Shown here: in pieces, positions 9,821 to 18,803 of the stretch | Position numbering within the stretch: position 1 is the first letter of the stretch | How the letters are laid out: every line of letters begins with the position of its first letter | Source: Streptomyces flavofungini | Lineage (GTDB): Bacteria; Actinomycetota; Actinomycetes; Streptomycetales; Streptomycetaceae | Assembly (NCBI RefSeq): GCF_030388665.1 | Contig: NZ_CP128846.1 | Coordinates: 7,722,001 to 7,786,000 of the forward strand | Direction: 5' to 3' | Length of the DNA: 64,000 nucleotides | Notes under the pieces: generated by a model | Seen by the model: only the letters and a program-made list of their open reading frames with translations | Told to the model about the DNA's origin: nothing | The model's database searches: none | Program-made: the position numbers and the translations under genes

Positions 9821-11361
9821 CAAGCACCGAACAGCGCGTGAGGCCCGCGGAGGTGGAGCGGCACCCCGGTCGCTGGCTCGCCCTCGCCGTGCTGGCGCTG
9901 GCCGTGCTGCTCGTCGCGGTGGACGCGACCGTCCTCGGTCTCGCGACGCCGTACATCAGCGAGGACCTGAAGCCGTCCGGCAACCAGCTGCTGTGGATCG
10001 GTGACGTCTATTCGTTCGTGATCGCGGGCCTGCTGGTGTCCATGGGCAGCCTCGGTGACCGCATCGGCCGCAAGAAGCTGCTGCTCACCGGAGCCGTCGC
10101 GTTCGGCGCGGTGTCCGTGCTCAACTCCTACGCGACCACGCCCGAGTTGATGATCCTGGCCCGGGCGCTGCTCGGTGTCGCGGGCGCGACCCTGATGCCG
10201 TCCACGCTGGCGCTGATCCGGAACATCTTCCACGACCCGCGCGAGCGCAGCATCGCCGTCGGCGTGTGGGGCGCGATGGCGTCGGCGGGCGCGGCGGTCG
10301 GCCCGGTCGTCGGCGGCTTCCTGCTCGAACACTTCTGGTGGGGCTCGGTCTTCCTCATCAACCTGCCGGTGATGGCGGTCCTCGTCCTCGTCGGCGTCAA
10401 GCTGCTGCCCGAGTCCAAGAACCCGGCGCCGGGCCCCTGGGACCTGATCAGTGTGGCCCTGTCGCTCATCGGCATGATCGGCGTCGTGTACGCCATCAAG
10501 GAAGCCGCGGCCCACGGCCCGAGCTGGGACGCCGCGGCGTCCGGCGCCATCGGTGTGACGGCCCTGGTGTGGTTCGTGCGCCGCCAGCTCACCCTGCGCG
10601 CGCCGCTCCTGGACATGCGGCTGTTCCGCAACCGTGGCTTCTCGGCGGCCGTGATGGCGGACCTGCTGACCATCCTCGGCCTGTCCGGCCTGGTCTTCTT
10701 CCTCTCCCAGTTCCTCCAACTGGTGCAGGGCAGGCAGCCGTTCGAGGCGGGCCTCGCCGAACTGCCCGCCGCGGTGGGCGCGGTGGCGGCGGGTCTGATC
10801 GCGGGCACCGTGGCGCGCCGGTACTCGGTGCGGGCGGTGGTCGCGGGCGGGCTCGCGGCGGTGGGTCTCGCGCTCGCCGCGCTGACCGTGCTGAGCCAGT
10901 CGACCGGCTATCCGCTGCTCGGCGGGGCGCTCCTGGTCGTCGGCGTCGGCGCGGGCTTCTCCTTCACGGTGACCGCCGACGTGATCCTCTCCAGCGTGCC
11001 CAAGGAGCAGGCGGGCGCGGCGTCCGCGGTCTCCGAGACGGCGTACGAACTCGGCGCGGCCCTCGGCATCGCCCTGCTCGGCTCCATCGTGACCGGCGTG
11101 TACCGCGGCTTCACCGCCCCGCCCGGCACCCCGGCCGACGCCGCGTCGGCCGCCCACGACTCCCTGGGCGGCGCGGTCGAGGCGGGCTCCGGACTGCCCG
11201 CGCGTACCGCCGAGCCACTGATCTCGGCGGCGCAGGAGGCGTTCGTGGACGGCCTGCGCCTGGCCGCGGGCATCGGCGCCGCGGTGCTGCTCGCGACGTC
11301 GGTGGCGGCGTGGTTCCTGCTGAAGGGCCAGCGGCTGGAGGACAGGGTGGAGCACCCGTAG
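9817..11361 (+). CDS. MFS drug:H+ antiporter, DHA2 (14-helix) family
   Basis: 514 residues with 14 predicted membrane helices. Motif A is recognisable between helices 2 and 3 (GSLGDRIGRKKLLLTG) and motif C in helix 5 (GAMASAGAAVGPVVGGFLLE), both typical of drug antiporters. Family members use the proton gradient to export cationic or hydrophobic drugs or the cell's own metabolites. It overlaps the TetR gene by 4 bp and is presumably induced by its substrate through that repressor. A perfect 22-bp terminator follows. The specific substrate cannot be deduced. Confidence 0.93.
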   Translation: MTSTEQRVRPAEVERHPGRWLALAVLALAVLLVAVDATVLGLATPYISEDLKPSGNQLLWIGDVYSFVIAGLLVSMGSLGDRIGRKKLLLTGAVAFGAVSVLNSYATTPELMILARALLGVAGATLMPSTLALIRNIFHDPRERSIAVGVWGAMASAGAAVGPVVGGFLLEHFWWGSVFLINLPVMAVLVLVGVKLLPESKNPAPGPWDLISVALSLIGMIGVVYAIKEAAAHGPSWDAAASGAIGVTALVWFVRRQLTLRAPLLDMRLFRNRGFSAAVMADLLTILGLSGLVFFLSQFLQLVQGRQPFEAGLAELPAAVGAVAAGLIAGTVARRYSVRAVVAGGLAAVGLALAALTVLSQSTGYPLLGGALLVVGVGAGFSFTVTADVILSSVPKEQAGAASAVSETAYELGAALGIALLGSIVTGVYRGFTAPPGTPADAASAAHDSLGGAVEAGSGLPARTAEPLISAAQEAFVDGLRLAAGIGAAVLLATSVAAWFLLKGQRLEDRVEHP

Positions 11362-11374
11362 CCCGGGTTCCGCT

Positions 11375-11424
11375 GCACGGCGAAGGGCCGCACCCCCGCA
11401 GTGGGGTGCGGCCCTTCGCCGTGC
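11375..11424. terminator. Bidirectional terminator between convergent genes
   Basis: A perfect 22-bp stem (11375-11396 with 11403-11424, beginning GCACGGCGAAGGGCC) closes a 6-nt loop between the MFS gene and the convergent acyltransferase gene. Confidence 0.9.
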
Positions 11425-11437
11425 AAGTCCCGTACGG

Positions 11438-12109
11438 TCAGGCCGCCTTGGCCTTCGTGGCGTACATGTCCACGTACTCCTGGCCCGAGAGCAGCATGAC
11501 CTCCGTCATCACGGAGTCCGTCACCGCGCGCAGCACGTAGCGGTCGCGGTCCATGCCGTCGTACCGCGAGAACTCCATCGCCTCGCCGAAGCGGACGGTC
11601 ACCTTGCCCGGGTGGGGCAGGCCCTTGCCGCCGGGCTGCAGCTTGTCCGTGCCGATCATCGCGAACGGCACCACCGGCGCGCCCGTCATCAGGGTCAGCC
11701 GCGCGATGCCGGTGCGACCGCGGTAGAGGCGGCCGTCGGGGGAGCGGGTGCCCTCGGGGTAGATGCCGAAGATCTTGCCCTCGTCCAGGACGCGCTTGCC
11801 GGTCATCAGCGCGGCCACCCCGCCCCGGCCGCCGTCACGCTCCACCGGGATCATGCCGACGCCGGTGAAGAACCAAGCCATCAGGCGGCCCTTGAGGCCC
11901 TTGCCGGTGACGTACTCGTCCTTGCCGATGAAGAAGACGGGCCGGTCGCACACCAGGGGCAGGATCATCGAGTCGATGAACGTCAGGTGGTTTCCGGCCA
12001 GAATGACGGGACCGGTCCCGGGGATGTTCTCGGCGCCTTCCACCCGTGGGCGGAACATCAGGCGCAGGAACGGTCCGAGCACTGCCTTGATGAGCGCTAG
12101 ACGGGACAA
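11438..12109 (-). CDS. 1-acyl-sn-glycerol-3-phosphate acyltransferase family (PlsC-like)
   Basis: 223 residues. GNHLTFIDS is the catalytic NHx4D motif, GKDEYV is the next conserved block and YPEGTRSPDG is the glycerophosphate-binding motif. Proteins of this family acylate lysophosphatidate or related lysolipids at the cytoplasmic face of the membrane; the exact acceptor is not certain. I choose the TTG at 12109 because GGAGGA sits 4-9 nt upstream and the protein then begins SRLALIKAVLGPFLRLMF, the usual N terminus. The open frame continues upstream without a better start. It converges on the MFS gene. Confidence 0.9.
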   Translation of the reverse strand: MSRLALIKAVLGPFLRLMFRPRVEGAENIPGTGPVILAGNHLTFIDSMILPLVCDRPVFFIGKDEYVTGKGLKGRLMAWFFTGVGMIPVERDGGRGGVAALMTGKRVLDEGKIFGIYPEGTRSPDGRLYRGRTGIARLTLMTGAPVVPFAMIGTDKLQPGGKGLPHPGKVTVRFGEAMEFSRYDGMDRDRYVLRAVTDSVMTEVMLLSGQEYVDMYATKAKAA

Positions 12110-12544
12110 CGGGTCCTCCGGTGTCAACGGGTCGACGACGAGTCTGTGCAGGTGAGGACCATACTCGCGGGTCCCCGTTGATTGCACATCGGGTTCATGT
12201 GCCCGATACGCAGAGTTGACCTGATTTTGCCTGCAGTTGCCCCCGCGAGAACCTCACTGTGACGACGGTAGCGCTGTGCGAACTGCGTGGCTTGTCCGAG
12301 TGGTGCTTCTCACGCGCGACGCATCTCACGGCCGGAACTGTTCCGGTGCCCGCGAGCCCGGGCGCACGCGCCGGGGCCCCCTCCGCGAGGGGCCACGAGC
12401 CGCCGGACGGGCCCTAGTCGACACCCGGCGTCAGCCACCCGTTCGGCCCCCGGTCTCCCACCTGTCACGCAACGCCACCTACGATCGGTGCCGCTTTGTC
12501 AGGTGCAAGGCGCTACACGGCGGTACACAGGGAGGGAGCGCTCA
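12110..12544. other. 435-bp non-coding stretch between divergent genes
   Basis: This holds the promoters of the divergent acyltransferase and GDPD genes. A -10-like TACGAT lies at about 12479-12484, but I find no convincing -35 partner. Reading frames across it have no ribosome binding site and untypical composition. Nothing else is recognisable. Confidence 0.5.
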
Positions 12545-13717
12545 ATGGCGACGCAGGAATCGGGGCGGCGGGAGACGGGGACGAGCCCGGGGCGGCGCGC
12601 GGTGCTCGGGGCCGCGGTGCTCGGGGCGGGCACGGCCGTCGTGGGCGTGCCCGGGGTGGCGAGAGCCGACGCGCGCCACGGTCACGGGGGCGGCGGCTAC
12701 CGCGACCTGCCGGTGCCGACCGTGATCGCGCACCGCGGCACCAGCGGCTACCGGCCCGAACACACGCTCGGCTCGTACCAACTCGCCCTCGACATGGGCG
12801 CGCACGTCATCGAGCAGGACGTGGTGCCCACCAAGGACGGCCATCTCGTATGCCGTCACGAGAACGACATCACCGGCACGACGGACGTCGCCGCGCACCC
12901 CGAGTTCGCGGACCGCAAGACGACCAAGAGCGTCGACGGCACCAGACTGACCGGCTGGTTCACCGAGGACTTCACGCTCGCCGAGCTGAAGACGCTGCGC
13001 GCCAAGGAGCGCATCCCCGGCACCCGCCAGCGCAACACCCTCTACGACGGCCGCTGGGACGTCCCCACCCTCGAAGAGGTCTTCCGCTGGGCCGAGAAGG
13101 AGGGGCGCAGGCGCGGCAAGCGGGTCTGGCTGCACATCGAGACCAAGCACCCCACGTACTTCCGCAAGCTGGGCCTCGGCCTCGAGGAGCCGCTCGCCAA
13201 GCTCCTGCGCCGCTACCACCGCGACCGCAGGAACTCGCCGAACTTCCTGCAGTCCTTCGAGCCCAGCAGCATCCAGCGCCTGCGCAAGCTCGTCGACGCG
13301 CCCGGCGTGGTCCTGCTGTCCACGGCCGCCTCCCGCCCCTGGGACTTCGTCGAGGCGGGCGACCCGCGCACCGTCGCCGACCTCATCAAGCCCGAGGGCC
13401 TGAAGTGGATCGCCTCCTACGCCAAGGGCATCGGCCCGACGCTCGACCTGGTCATCCCCAAGGGCCCCGACGGCAAGCTCCTGGAGCCGACCACCCTGGT
13501 CCGCGACGCGCACGCCAAGGGCCTGGTCCTGCACCCGTACACGATGCGCAACGAGAACACCTTCCTGCCCGCCGACTTCAAGAAGGGCACGGACCCGAAC
13601 GCGTACGGCGACGCTTTCGGCGCGTTCAAGGCGTACTTCGCCACCGGCATCGACGGGATCTTCTCCGACAACCCGGACACGGCGCTGCTCGCCGCCGCGG
13701 ACTTCAACGACGACTGA
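12545..13717 (+). CDS. Secreted glycerophosphodiester phosphodiesterase
   Basis: 390 residues. The N terminus carries a twin-arginine-type signal (GRRAVLGAAVLGAGTAVVG, cleavage near ARA-DAR at about 42), so it is exported folded by Tat. The GDPD barrel follows: AHRG (His63), RPEHT (Glu72-His73) and EQDVVPTKDGHLVCRHE with the Ca2+-binding acidic residues and second catalytic His. It hydrolyses deacylated phospholipids to glycerol-3-phosphate and an alcohol, probably to recover phosphate and glycerol. GGGAGGG lies 8-14 nt before the ATG. A PHO box is expected by analogy with other Streptomyces glpQ genes, but I could not identify one. Confidence 0.93.
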   Translation: MATQESGRRETGTSPGRRAVLGAAVLGAGTAVVGVPGVARADARHGHGGGGYRDLPVPTVIAHRGTSGYRPEHTLGSYQLALDMGAHVIEQDVVPTKDGHLVCRHENDITGTTDVAAHPEFADRKTTKSVDGTRLTGWFTEDFTLAELKTLRAKERIPGTRQRNTLYDGRWDVPTLEEVFRWAEKEGRRRGKRVWLHIETKHPTYFRKLGLGLEEPLAKLLRRYHRDRRNSPNFLQSFEPSSIQRLRKLVDAPGVVLLSTAASRPWDFVEAGDPRTVADLIKPEGLKWIASYAKGIGPTLDLVIPKGPDGKLLEPTTLVRDAHAKGLVLHPYTMRNENTFLPADFKKGTDPNAYGDAFGAFKAYFATGIDGIFSDNPDTALLAAADFNDD

Positions 13718-13850
13718 CGGGTCTCCCCGCCGCCGACCGGGCCCGTCGGCACCCGAAGGGCCTCGTCAACGACGGTGCGCGAAGCCCCGGTTGGGGTGAG
13801 GCGCGGCCGTTCCGGAAACCGATATCCGGAATGGCCGCGTCCCCGTCGGC

Positions 13851-14408
13851 ATGACCCCTACGCCCCCGTCGGCCCCGTCCCCCTCCGCGCGGCCGTCGCT
13901 CTCGTACGACCTGGTCACCACCCTGCGCCCGCTGCTCGCCGCCGAGGCGTCGGCCGAGGCGCACGGCTGCGCCGCCGATCCCGGCGACATCGAGCAGGCC
14001 GTCTGGCTGCGCCTGCTCGAACACCTGGACGCCGGAGGGCCGCCCGCCGACCCCGCGGCCTGGCTGCGCGCCGCCGTCCGCGACGAGGCCCGCCGCACCC
14101 GCAGCGCCGCCCGGCGGGAGCGGCCCTACGCCGGTGAGCCCGCCGACCCGCGCGGCGGCCCCGAACAACGGCTTCTGGCGGCCGACCGGCACCGCACCCT
14201 GTACGCCGCCGTGCGGAAACTTCCCGGCCGCTGCCCTCGTCTCATGGCTGCGCTTCTGTCGCCGAAGGACCTGACTTACCGCGAAATCGCAGGAGAGTTG
14301 GGAATGTCACAAGGATCTTTGGGGCCGGAACGTTCCCGATGCCTGGGATGCCTGCGCAGAATGCTCGCGCAGGAGGTTGGGACTCCGGACCCGCGGGGAA
14401 AGGAGTGA
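13851..14408 (+). CDS. Small sigma-70-family (ECF-like) sigma factor
   Basis: 185 residues. Residues about 20-85 resemble sigma region 2 (LRPLLAAEASAEAHGCAADPGDIEQAVWLRLLEHL). Residues about 125-175 form the region 4 helix-turn-helix (LTYREIAGELGMSQGSLGPERSRCLGCLRRML). No anti-sigma gene adjoins it; the GNAT gene follows 40 bp later. Similar stand-alone proteins are common in Streptomyces cores and their targets are unknown. The SxGSLGPxRxRCLxxLRR signature is strong evidence for the family, while true promoter specificity is untested. Confidence 0.85.
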   Translation: MTPTPPSAPSPSARPSLSYDLVTTLRPLLAAEASAEAHGCAADPGDIEQAVWLRLLEHLDAGGPPADPAAWLRAAVRDEARRTRSAARRERPYAGEPADPRGGPEQRLLAADRHRTLYAAVRKLPGRCPRLMAALLSPKDLTYREIAGELGMSQGSLGPERSRCLGCLRRMLAQEVGTPDPRGKE

Positions 14409-14448
14409 AGGACAACCGGCGGAGCAGGTGAGCGGGAGGCATGCACAC

Positions 14449-14952
14449 ATGGGCATGAGCGTGACCATCTCGGAGGCGTCCGACACGGACGCCGAGCAGA
14501 TCCTCAAACTGCAGTACCTCTGCTACCAGGGCGAGGCCGAGCTGTACGGCGACTACTCCATCGAGCCGCTGACGCAGACCCTCGACTCCCTCAAGGCCGA
14601 GCTGGCCGCGGGCAGCGTCCTGGTGGCGCGGCTCGGCACCGAGGTCGTGGCGTCCGTGCGCGGCACGGTCGACGCGGCGGCCACGGCCCGCATCGGCAAG
14701 CTCATCGTGCACCCGCGGATGCAGCGGCACGGCCTGGGCGGCCGCCTCCTGGAGGCCATCGAGCGCCGGCTCGCCGAGGGCGGCGTCGCCAAGCGCTTCG
14801 AGCTGTTCAGCGGCCACCGCAGCGAGAGCAACCTGCAGCTCTACCGCAAGCACGGCTACGCGCCGGTGAGCACGCGGCGCGTGGACGACCGCCTGACGGT
14901 GGTGACCCTCTCCAAGGACGCGCAGGCAGAGGCCTACGTGGCGAGCGCCTAG
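14449..14952 (+). CDS. GNAT family N-acetyltransferase
   Basis: 167 residues. The acetyl-CoA-binding motif A reads IGKLIVHPRMQRHGLGGRLLEAIERR, containing the R/Q-x-x-G-x-G/A pattern (RHGLGG), and motif B is NLQLYRKHGYAPV. The acceptor substrate is unknown. I use the ATG at 14449, 9 nt after GGGAGGC; an ATG two codons later (14455) is also possible. It follows the sigma-factor gene on the same strand and ends 4 bp inside the convergent membrane gene at 14949. Confidence 0.9.
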   Translation: MGMSVTISEASDTDAEQILKLQYLCYQGEAELYGDYSIEPLTQTLDSLKAELAAGSVLVARLGTEVVASVRGTVDAAATARIGKLIVHPRMQRHGLGGRLLEAIERRLAEGGVAKRFELFSGHRSESNLQLYRKHGYAPVSTRRVDDRLTVVTLSKDAQAEAYVASA

Positions 14953-15455
14953 GCCTCTTCGGGACCCCCGGCCCCCGCGGGCCGGGTGTGCTCGCGGGAC
15001 TTCCGCAGCCAGAACACCGCGGTCACCGGCAGCAGTACGGGGATGAACAGATAGCCCATGCCGAAGTCCGACCAGACCGTGGCGTCCGGGAACGCGGACG
15101 GTTCCGCGAGGGTCCAGGCCCCGACGGCGAGCACACCGGCCAGCTCGGCGGCGCAGCACACCAGCGCCGCCTTGCGGGCCGTCTCCCCGCCGCGTACGAG
15201 CGAGTACGTGATGAAGCCGTAGACGACACCGGCGAGCGCCGACAGCGTGTACGCGAGCGGGGCCTTGTGGAAGTCCGTCGAGATCTGGACCGCGGAGCGG
15301 GAGACGGCGCCCACGACCATCACGCCGTACAGCCACACCAGCAGGATGCCGGGGCCGGTGATCAGCTTCTGGCGCTCGGGCCGCTGCTGCCCGTTCCGCC
15401 GCCGTGCGCGGGGCTCGTCGTCCGTCACCGCCACCTCAGCCTCCCCAGATGTCAT
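14949..15455 (-). CDS. Hypothetical four-helix membrane protein
   Basis: 168 residues with a charged N-terminal 30 residues and about four hydrophobic segments (ITGPGILLVWLYGVMVVGAV, LAYTLSALAGVVYGFITYSLV, AALVCCAAELAGVLAVGAWTL, GMGYLFIPVLLPVTAVFWL). It overlaps the next gene upstream (15436-15795) by 20 bp, so the two are co-translated and may act together. No catalytic motif is seen. Conserved among Streptomyces to my recollection, but without assigned function. Confidence 0.8.
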   Translation of the reverse strand: MTSGEAEVAVTDDEPRARRRNGQQRPERQKLITGPGILLVWLYGVMVVGAVSRSAVQISTDFHKAPLAYTLSALAGVVYGFITYSLVRGGETARKAALVCCAAELAGVLAVGAWTLAEPSAFPDATVWSDFGMGYLFIPVLLPVTAVFWLRKSREHTRPAGAGGPEEA

Positions 15456-15795
15456 GGAGCCGCACCTCCAGCACGGCGAGGACCACGCCGCCCGCGGCGA
15501 CGGTCACCGAGCCCCAGCGGGTGCGCTCGGCCAGCGACATGAAGCCCGCCGCGGGAACGCACGCGAACGAGCCGATCAGATAGGCCACGAAGATCGTCGT
15601 GCCCTGCTCGGGGTCCTCGCCCCGCGCCAGCTGCACGATGCCGACGACCAGCTGGACCAGCGTCAGCAGGGTGACCACACCCATGCCGATGAAGTGCCAG
15701 TCCTTCGTCGGCTGGTCCCGGTAGGCGGCGAAACCGCACCAGGCCGCGAGCGCGAGCGCGGCCACGGAGGTCGCGACGGTCAGGGCAACAAGCAT
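15436..15795 (-). CDS. Hypothetical small membrane protein
   Basis: 119 residues with four hydrophobic helices and almost no soluble part, beginning MLVALTVATSVAALALAAWCG. The 3' end overlaps the 168-residue membrane gene by 20 bp. The 5' end is 90 bp from the divergent HAD hydrolase gene. The shape resembles small four-helix membrane proteins of unknown role; I see no transport or enzyme motif. Confidence 0.8.
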   Translation of the reverse strand: MLVALTVATSVAALALAAWCGFAAYRDQPTKDWHFIGMGVVTLLTLVQLVVGIVQLARGEDPEQGTTIFVAYLIGSFACVPAAGFMSLAERTRWGSVTVAAGGVVLAVLEVRLHDIWGG

Positions 15796-15885
15796 GCCGA
15801 GACCCTATTACGGGCCAAAAGACCCGGTGTCCTCGGCCCCGGGGGCCCAGGATCCGGCGGTGGCCTCCCGCGTAGGGTCGCGGCC

Positions 15886-16533
15886 ATGAAGATCCAGGCT
15901 GACGCCCTCCTGTTCGACAACGACGGCACCCTCATCTCCTCGATGGAGTCCGTCCGCCGCTGCTGGACGCGGTGGGCGGGGGAGTACGGCATCACCGCGG
16001 AGGACTTCGCCCGGGTCGAGCTGCACGGCCGCCCGGCCGTCGAGATCGTCGCCGACCTGCTGCCGGCCGAGCGGGTCGCCGAGGCCGTGGCCCGGATCGA
16101 GGAGCTGGAGGTGTCCGACGTCGCGGGCGGCGTGCTCGCGCTGCCCGGCACCCTCGACCTGCTCGCCGCGCTACCGCCCGAGCGGTGGGCCGTCGTCACC
16201 TCCGCGACCCGCCGCCTGGCCGAGGCCCGGCTCGCCGAGGTCGGCATCGGCCCCAAGACGCTGATAGCCGCCGACGACATCACCCGCGGCAAGCCCGACC
16301 CCGAGCCCTTCCTGCTCGCGGCCCGGGTGCTCGGCGTGGACCCGGCCCGCTGCGTGGTCTTCGAGGACGCCCCCGCGGGTCTCACCGCGGGCCGGGCCGC
16401 GGGGATGACCACCGTGGCGTTGACCACAACGCACCAGGTGGCGGAGCTGTCCGCCGATGTCGTCGTCAAGGATCTGTCGGCGGTGTCCGCGCAGGCCACA
16501 GCGGGCGGCGTGGAGATCGTCACCGGTGCCTGA
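15886..16533 (+). CDS. HAD superfamily phosphatase (sugar-phosphatase-like)
   Basis: 215 residues. HAD motif I is LLFDNDGTL (Asp nucleophile and acid/base at residues 10 and 12), motif II is VVTSATR, and motifs III/IV are GKPDPEPFLLAA and VFEDAPAG. A helical cap lies between motifs I and II (subfamily IA). Close relatives dephosphorylate small sugar phosphates such as 2-deoxyglucose-6-P or glycerol-P. The start is the ATG at 15886. It is divergent from the two small membrane genes and is followed by the met leader region. Confidence 0.93.
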   Translation: MKIQADALLFDNDGTLISSMESVRRCWTRWAGEYGITAEDFARVELHGRPAVEIVADLLPAERVAEAVARIEELEVSDVAGGVLALPGTLDLLAALPPERWAVVTSATRRLAEARLAEVGIGPKTLIAADDITRGKPDPEPFLLAARVLGVDPARCVVFEDAPAGLTAGRAAGMTTVALTTTHQVAELSADVVVKDLSAVSAQATAGGVEIVTGA

Positions 16534-16950
16534 ACGGGATCGGGGACACGACCGGGTGTCTCTCCTGTCGACCCATGTCTGTCCGCTATTCGGACAGCGG
16601 TGGCGGGGCGCGCCCGCACGCGTGTTTTACTGGTCCGCATGACCACGACGAGCAGCCGCACCCTTGCGACCGAGGCGATCACGACGCCCGGTGCTCGTTG
16701 TATGTGTCGAATGTGCGCCTTCTGAGGGCCCCCGCACCACTGAGAGCCTCGCGCCCCGAAGCGAAGCCGCTGTGCCGCGCCACCACGCCACGTACGTACT
16801 CCGAGGAGTCACGCACACCGGCAGGGCGCGAGCCGGCCCCGCGCACACGTCCTCCGGTTCCACCGCCACCGCGAGAACCGTGCCGCGTTCCGAACGAATG
16901 CCCCGTGCCCGGCGTCACCGCGCCGCGCACTCGACAGTGACGGAAACCCA
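16534..16950 (+). other. 417-bp leader region of the met uptake operon
   Basis: This contains a 7-bp hairpin CTGTCCG-CTATT-CGGACAG (16579-16597), a -10-like TTTACT (16626-16631) and the leader peptide at 16639-16725. About 225 nt of untranslated RNA follows before metN. I do not find the conserved blocks of SAM-I or SAM-IV riboswitches. Confidence 0.6.
16639..16725 (+). CDS. Putative Cys/Met-rich leader peptide of the metNIQ operon
   Basis: A 28-residue reading frame begins at an ATG 7 nt after a -10-like TTTACT, so it is probably leaderless. It ends in the octapeptide CMCRMCAF: three Cys and two Met codons within seven codons, just before TGA. Clustered scarce-amino-acid codons at the end of a short reading frame upstream of a biosynthetic or transport operon are the hallmark of ribosome-mediated attenuation. 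Actinobacterial Cys-rich leader peptides of this kind are known upstream of sulfur genes. Starvation for Cys or Met would stall ribosomes here and favour readthrough into metN. The mutually exclusive RNA structures were not worked out. Confidence 0.6.
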   Translation: MTTTSSRTLATEAITTPGARCMCRMCAF

Positions 16951-18021
16951 GTGATCACCACTTCCGGCCTGACCAAGGTCTACCGCTCACGCGGTCGTGA
17001 AGTAACCGCCATCGACGGAGTCGATCTCCATGTGCGCGAAGGCGAGGTGTACGGCGTCATCGGCCAGTCCGGTGCCGGCAAATCCTCGTTGATCCGCTGC
17101 GTGAACCTCCTGGAGCGCCCCACCTCCGGCACCGTGACCGTGGACGGCCAGGACCTCACCGCGCTCGCGGGCCGCGGCCCGCGAGCCGGCCGGGAGCTGC
17201 GCGCCGCCCGCAACCGCATCGGCATGGTCTTCCAGCACTTCAACCTGCTGTCCTCGCGCACCGTCCAGGCGAACATCGAGCTGCCGCTCGAAATCCTCGG
17301 CCTGTCCGGCAAGGAGCGCTCCCGCAAGGCGCTCGAACTCCTGGACCTGGTCGGCCTCGCCGACAAGGCCAAGGCCTACCCGGCGCAGCTCTCCGGCGGC
17401 CAGAAGCAGCGCGTCGGCATCGCCCGCGCCCTGGCCGGAGAGCCGAAGGTGCTCCTCTCCGACGAGGCCACCAGCGCCCTCGACCCGGAGACCACCCGCT
17501 CCATCCTCCAGCTCCTGCGCGACCTCAACCAGCAGCTCGGCCTGACCGTCCTGCTGATCACGCACGAGATGGAGGTCGTGAAGACGGTCTGCGACTCGGC
17601 CGCCCTGATGGAGCGCGGCCGCATCGTCGAGTCCGGCACCGTCACCGAACTCCTCGGCACCCCCGGCTCCCAGCTCGCCGCCGCGCTCTTCCCCGTCAGC
17701 GGCGACGCCACCGGCGCCGACCGCACCGTCGTCGACGTGACCTTCCACGGCGAGGCCGCCACCCAGCCGGTCATCTCCCAGCTGTCGCGCACGTACAACA
17801 TCGACATCTCGATCCTCGGCGCCGCGATGGACACCGTCGCGGGCAAGCAGGTCGGCCGGATGCGCATCGAGCTGCCGGGCCGCTTCGAGGAGAACGTCGT
17901 CCCGATCGGCTTCCTGCGCGAGCGGGGCCTCCAGGTCGACGTCGCCGACGCGCCCGCCGCCCTCCCGGCGGTGAGCGGGTCCGCGACCGCCGCCACGCTG
18001 GTCAAGGAAGGTGCCAAGTGA
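16951..18021 (+). CDS. metN: Methionine ABC transporter ATP-binding protein
   Basis: 356 residues. Walker A is GQSGAGKSS (39-47), the ABC signature LSGGQ (147-151) and Walker B VLLSDEATS. The C-terminal 90 residues form the NIL domain (VTFHGEAATQPVISQLSRTYNIDISILGAAMDT), which in the E. coli protein binds methionine and trans-inhibits uptake. It powers methionine import with MetI and MetQ. The GTG start has only a weak GGAAA upstream. The stop overlaps the metI start by GTGA. Control is probably through the Cys/Met-rich leader. Confidence 0.95.
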   Translation: MITTSGLTKVYRSRGREVTAIDGVDLHVREGEVYGVIGQSGAGKSSLIRCVNLLERPTSGTVTVDGQDLTALAGRGPRAGRELRAARNRIGMVFQHFNLLSSRTVQANIELPLEILGLSGKERSRKALELLDLVGLADKAKAYPAQLSGGQKQRVGIARALAGEPKVLLSDEATSALDPETTRSILQLLRDLNQQLGLTVLLITHEMEVVKTVCDSAALMERGRIVESGTVTELLGTPGSQLAAALFPVSGDATGADRTVVDVTFHGEAATQPVISQLSRTYNIDISILGAAMDTVAGKQVGRMRIELPGRFEENVVPIGFLRERGLQVDVADAPAALPAVSGSATAATLVKEGAK

Positions 18022-18803
18022 CCTGGTCGGAGATGCAGCCCCTGCTGGAGCAGGCCTGTTGGGACACCCTCTACATGGTCGGCTGGTCGGCTCTCATCGC
18101 CGTCGCCGTCGGTCTGCCGCTCGGCATCCTGCTGGTCCTGACCGACCGCGGCGGGCTGCTGCAGAACACGATCCTGAACAAGGTGATCGGGCAGGTCGTC
18201 AACATCGGCCGCTCGATGCCGTTCATCATCCTCATGGTCGCCCTGATGGGCTTCACGCGCTCCATCGTCGGCACCTCCATCGGCCGTGACGCCGCGATCG
18301 TGCCGCTCGCGATCAGCGCCATCCCGTTCTTCGCGCGCCTGGTCGAGACGGCCGTCCGCGAGGTCGACCACGGCCTGGTCGAGGCCGTGCAGTCGATGGG
18401 CGGCAACACCTGGACCGTGGTCCGCAAGGTCCTCGTGCCCGAGTCGCTGCCGTCGCTGATCTCCAGCGCCACCACGACCGTCGTCGCCCTCATCGGCTAC
18501 TCGGCGATCACCGGCACCGTCGGCGCGGGCGGCCTCGGCGACCTCGCGGTCCGCTACGGCTACCAGCGCTTCGAGACCGAACTGATGTGGATCACCGTCG
18601 GCGTCCTCGCCGTGGTCATCTCGATCATCCAGTTCGTCGGCGACTACGCCGCCCGCAGCCTGCACCGGCGCGGCGGCCGCTCGGGGGCCGCGCCGCGGCT
18701 GAAGTTCCTGCGCGCCAAGGCGCCCGCCGCCACGACGGCCACCGGGCCGGTCGTCGCGGACGCCGAGCCCGAGGCCGACCGCGAGCCGGTCAAGGTCTCC
18801 TGA
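18018..18803 (+). CDS. metI: Methionine ABC transporter permease
   Basis: 261 residues with five membrane helices. The ABC permease EAA loop is VREVDHGLVEAVQSMGGNTW, which contacts MetN. The remaining core matches the MetI family (ITGTVGAGGLGDLAVRYGYQRF). A C-terminal tail of about 40 residues rich in Ala, Arg and Lys lies beyond the usual end. It overlaps metN by 4 bp (GTG start), consistent with the 2:2 MetN2I2 complex in the cytoplasmic membrane. Confidence 0.95.
   Translation: MTWSEMQPLLEQACWDTLYMVGWSALIAVAVGLPLGILLVLTDRGGLLQNTILNKVIGQVVNIGRSMPFIILMVALMGFTRSIVGTSIGRDAAIVPLAISAIPFFARLVETAVREVDHGLVEAVQSMGGNTWTVVRKVLVPESLPSLISSATTTVVALIGYSAITGTVGAGGLGDLAVRYGYQRFETELMWITVGVLAVVISIIQFVGDYAARSLHRRGGRSGAAPRLKFLRAKAPAATTATGPVVADAEPEADREPVKVS

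Noticed and set aside
16534..16950. SAM riboswitch before metN
   Set aside because: The conserved SAM-I and SAM-IV blocks are absent; the leader peptide is the better explanation.
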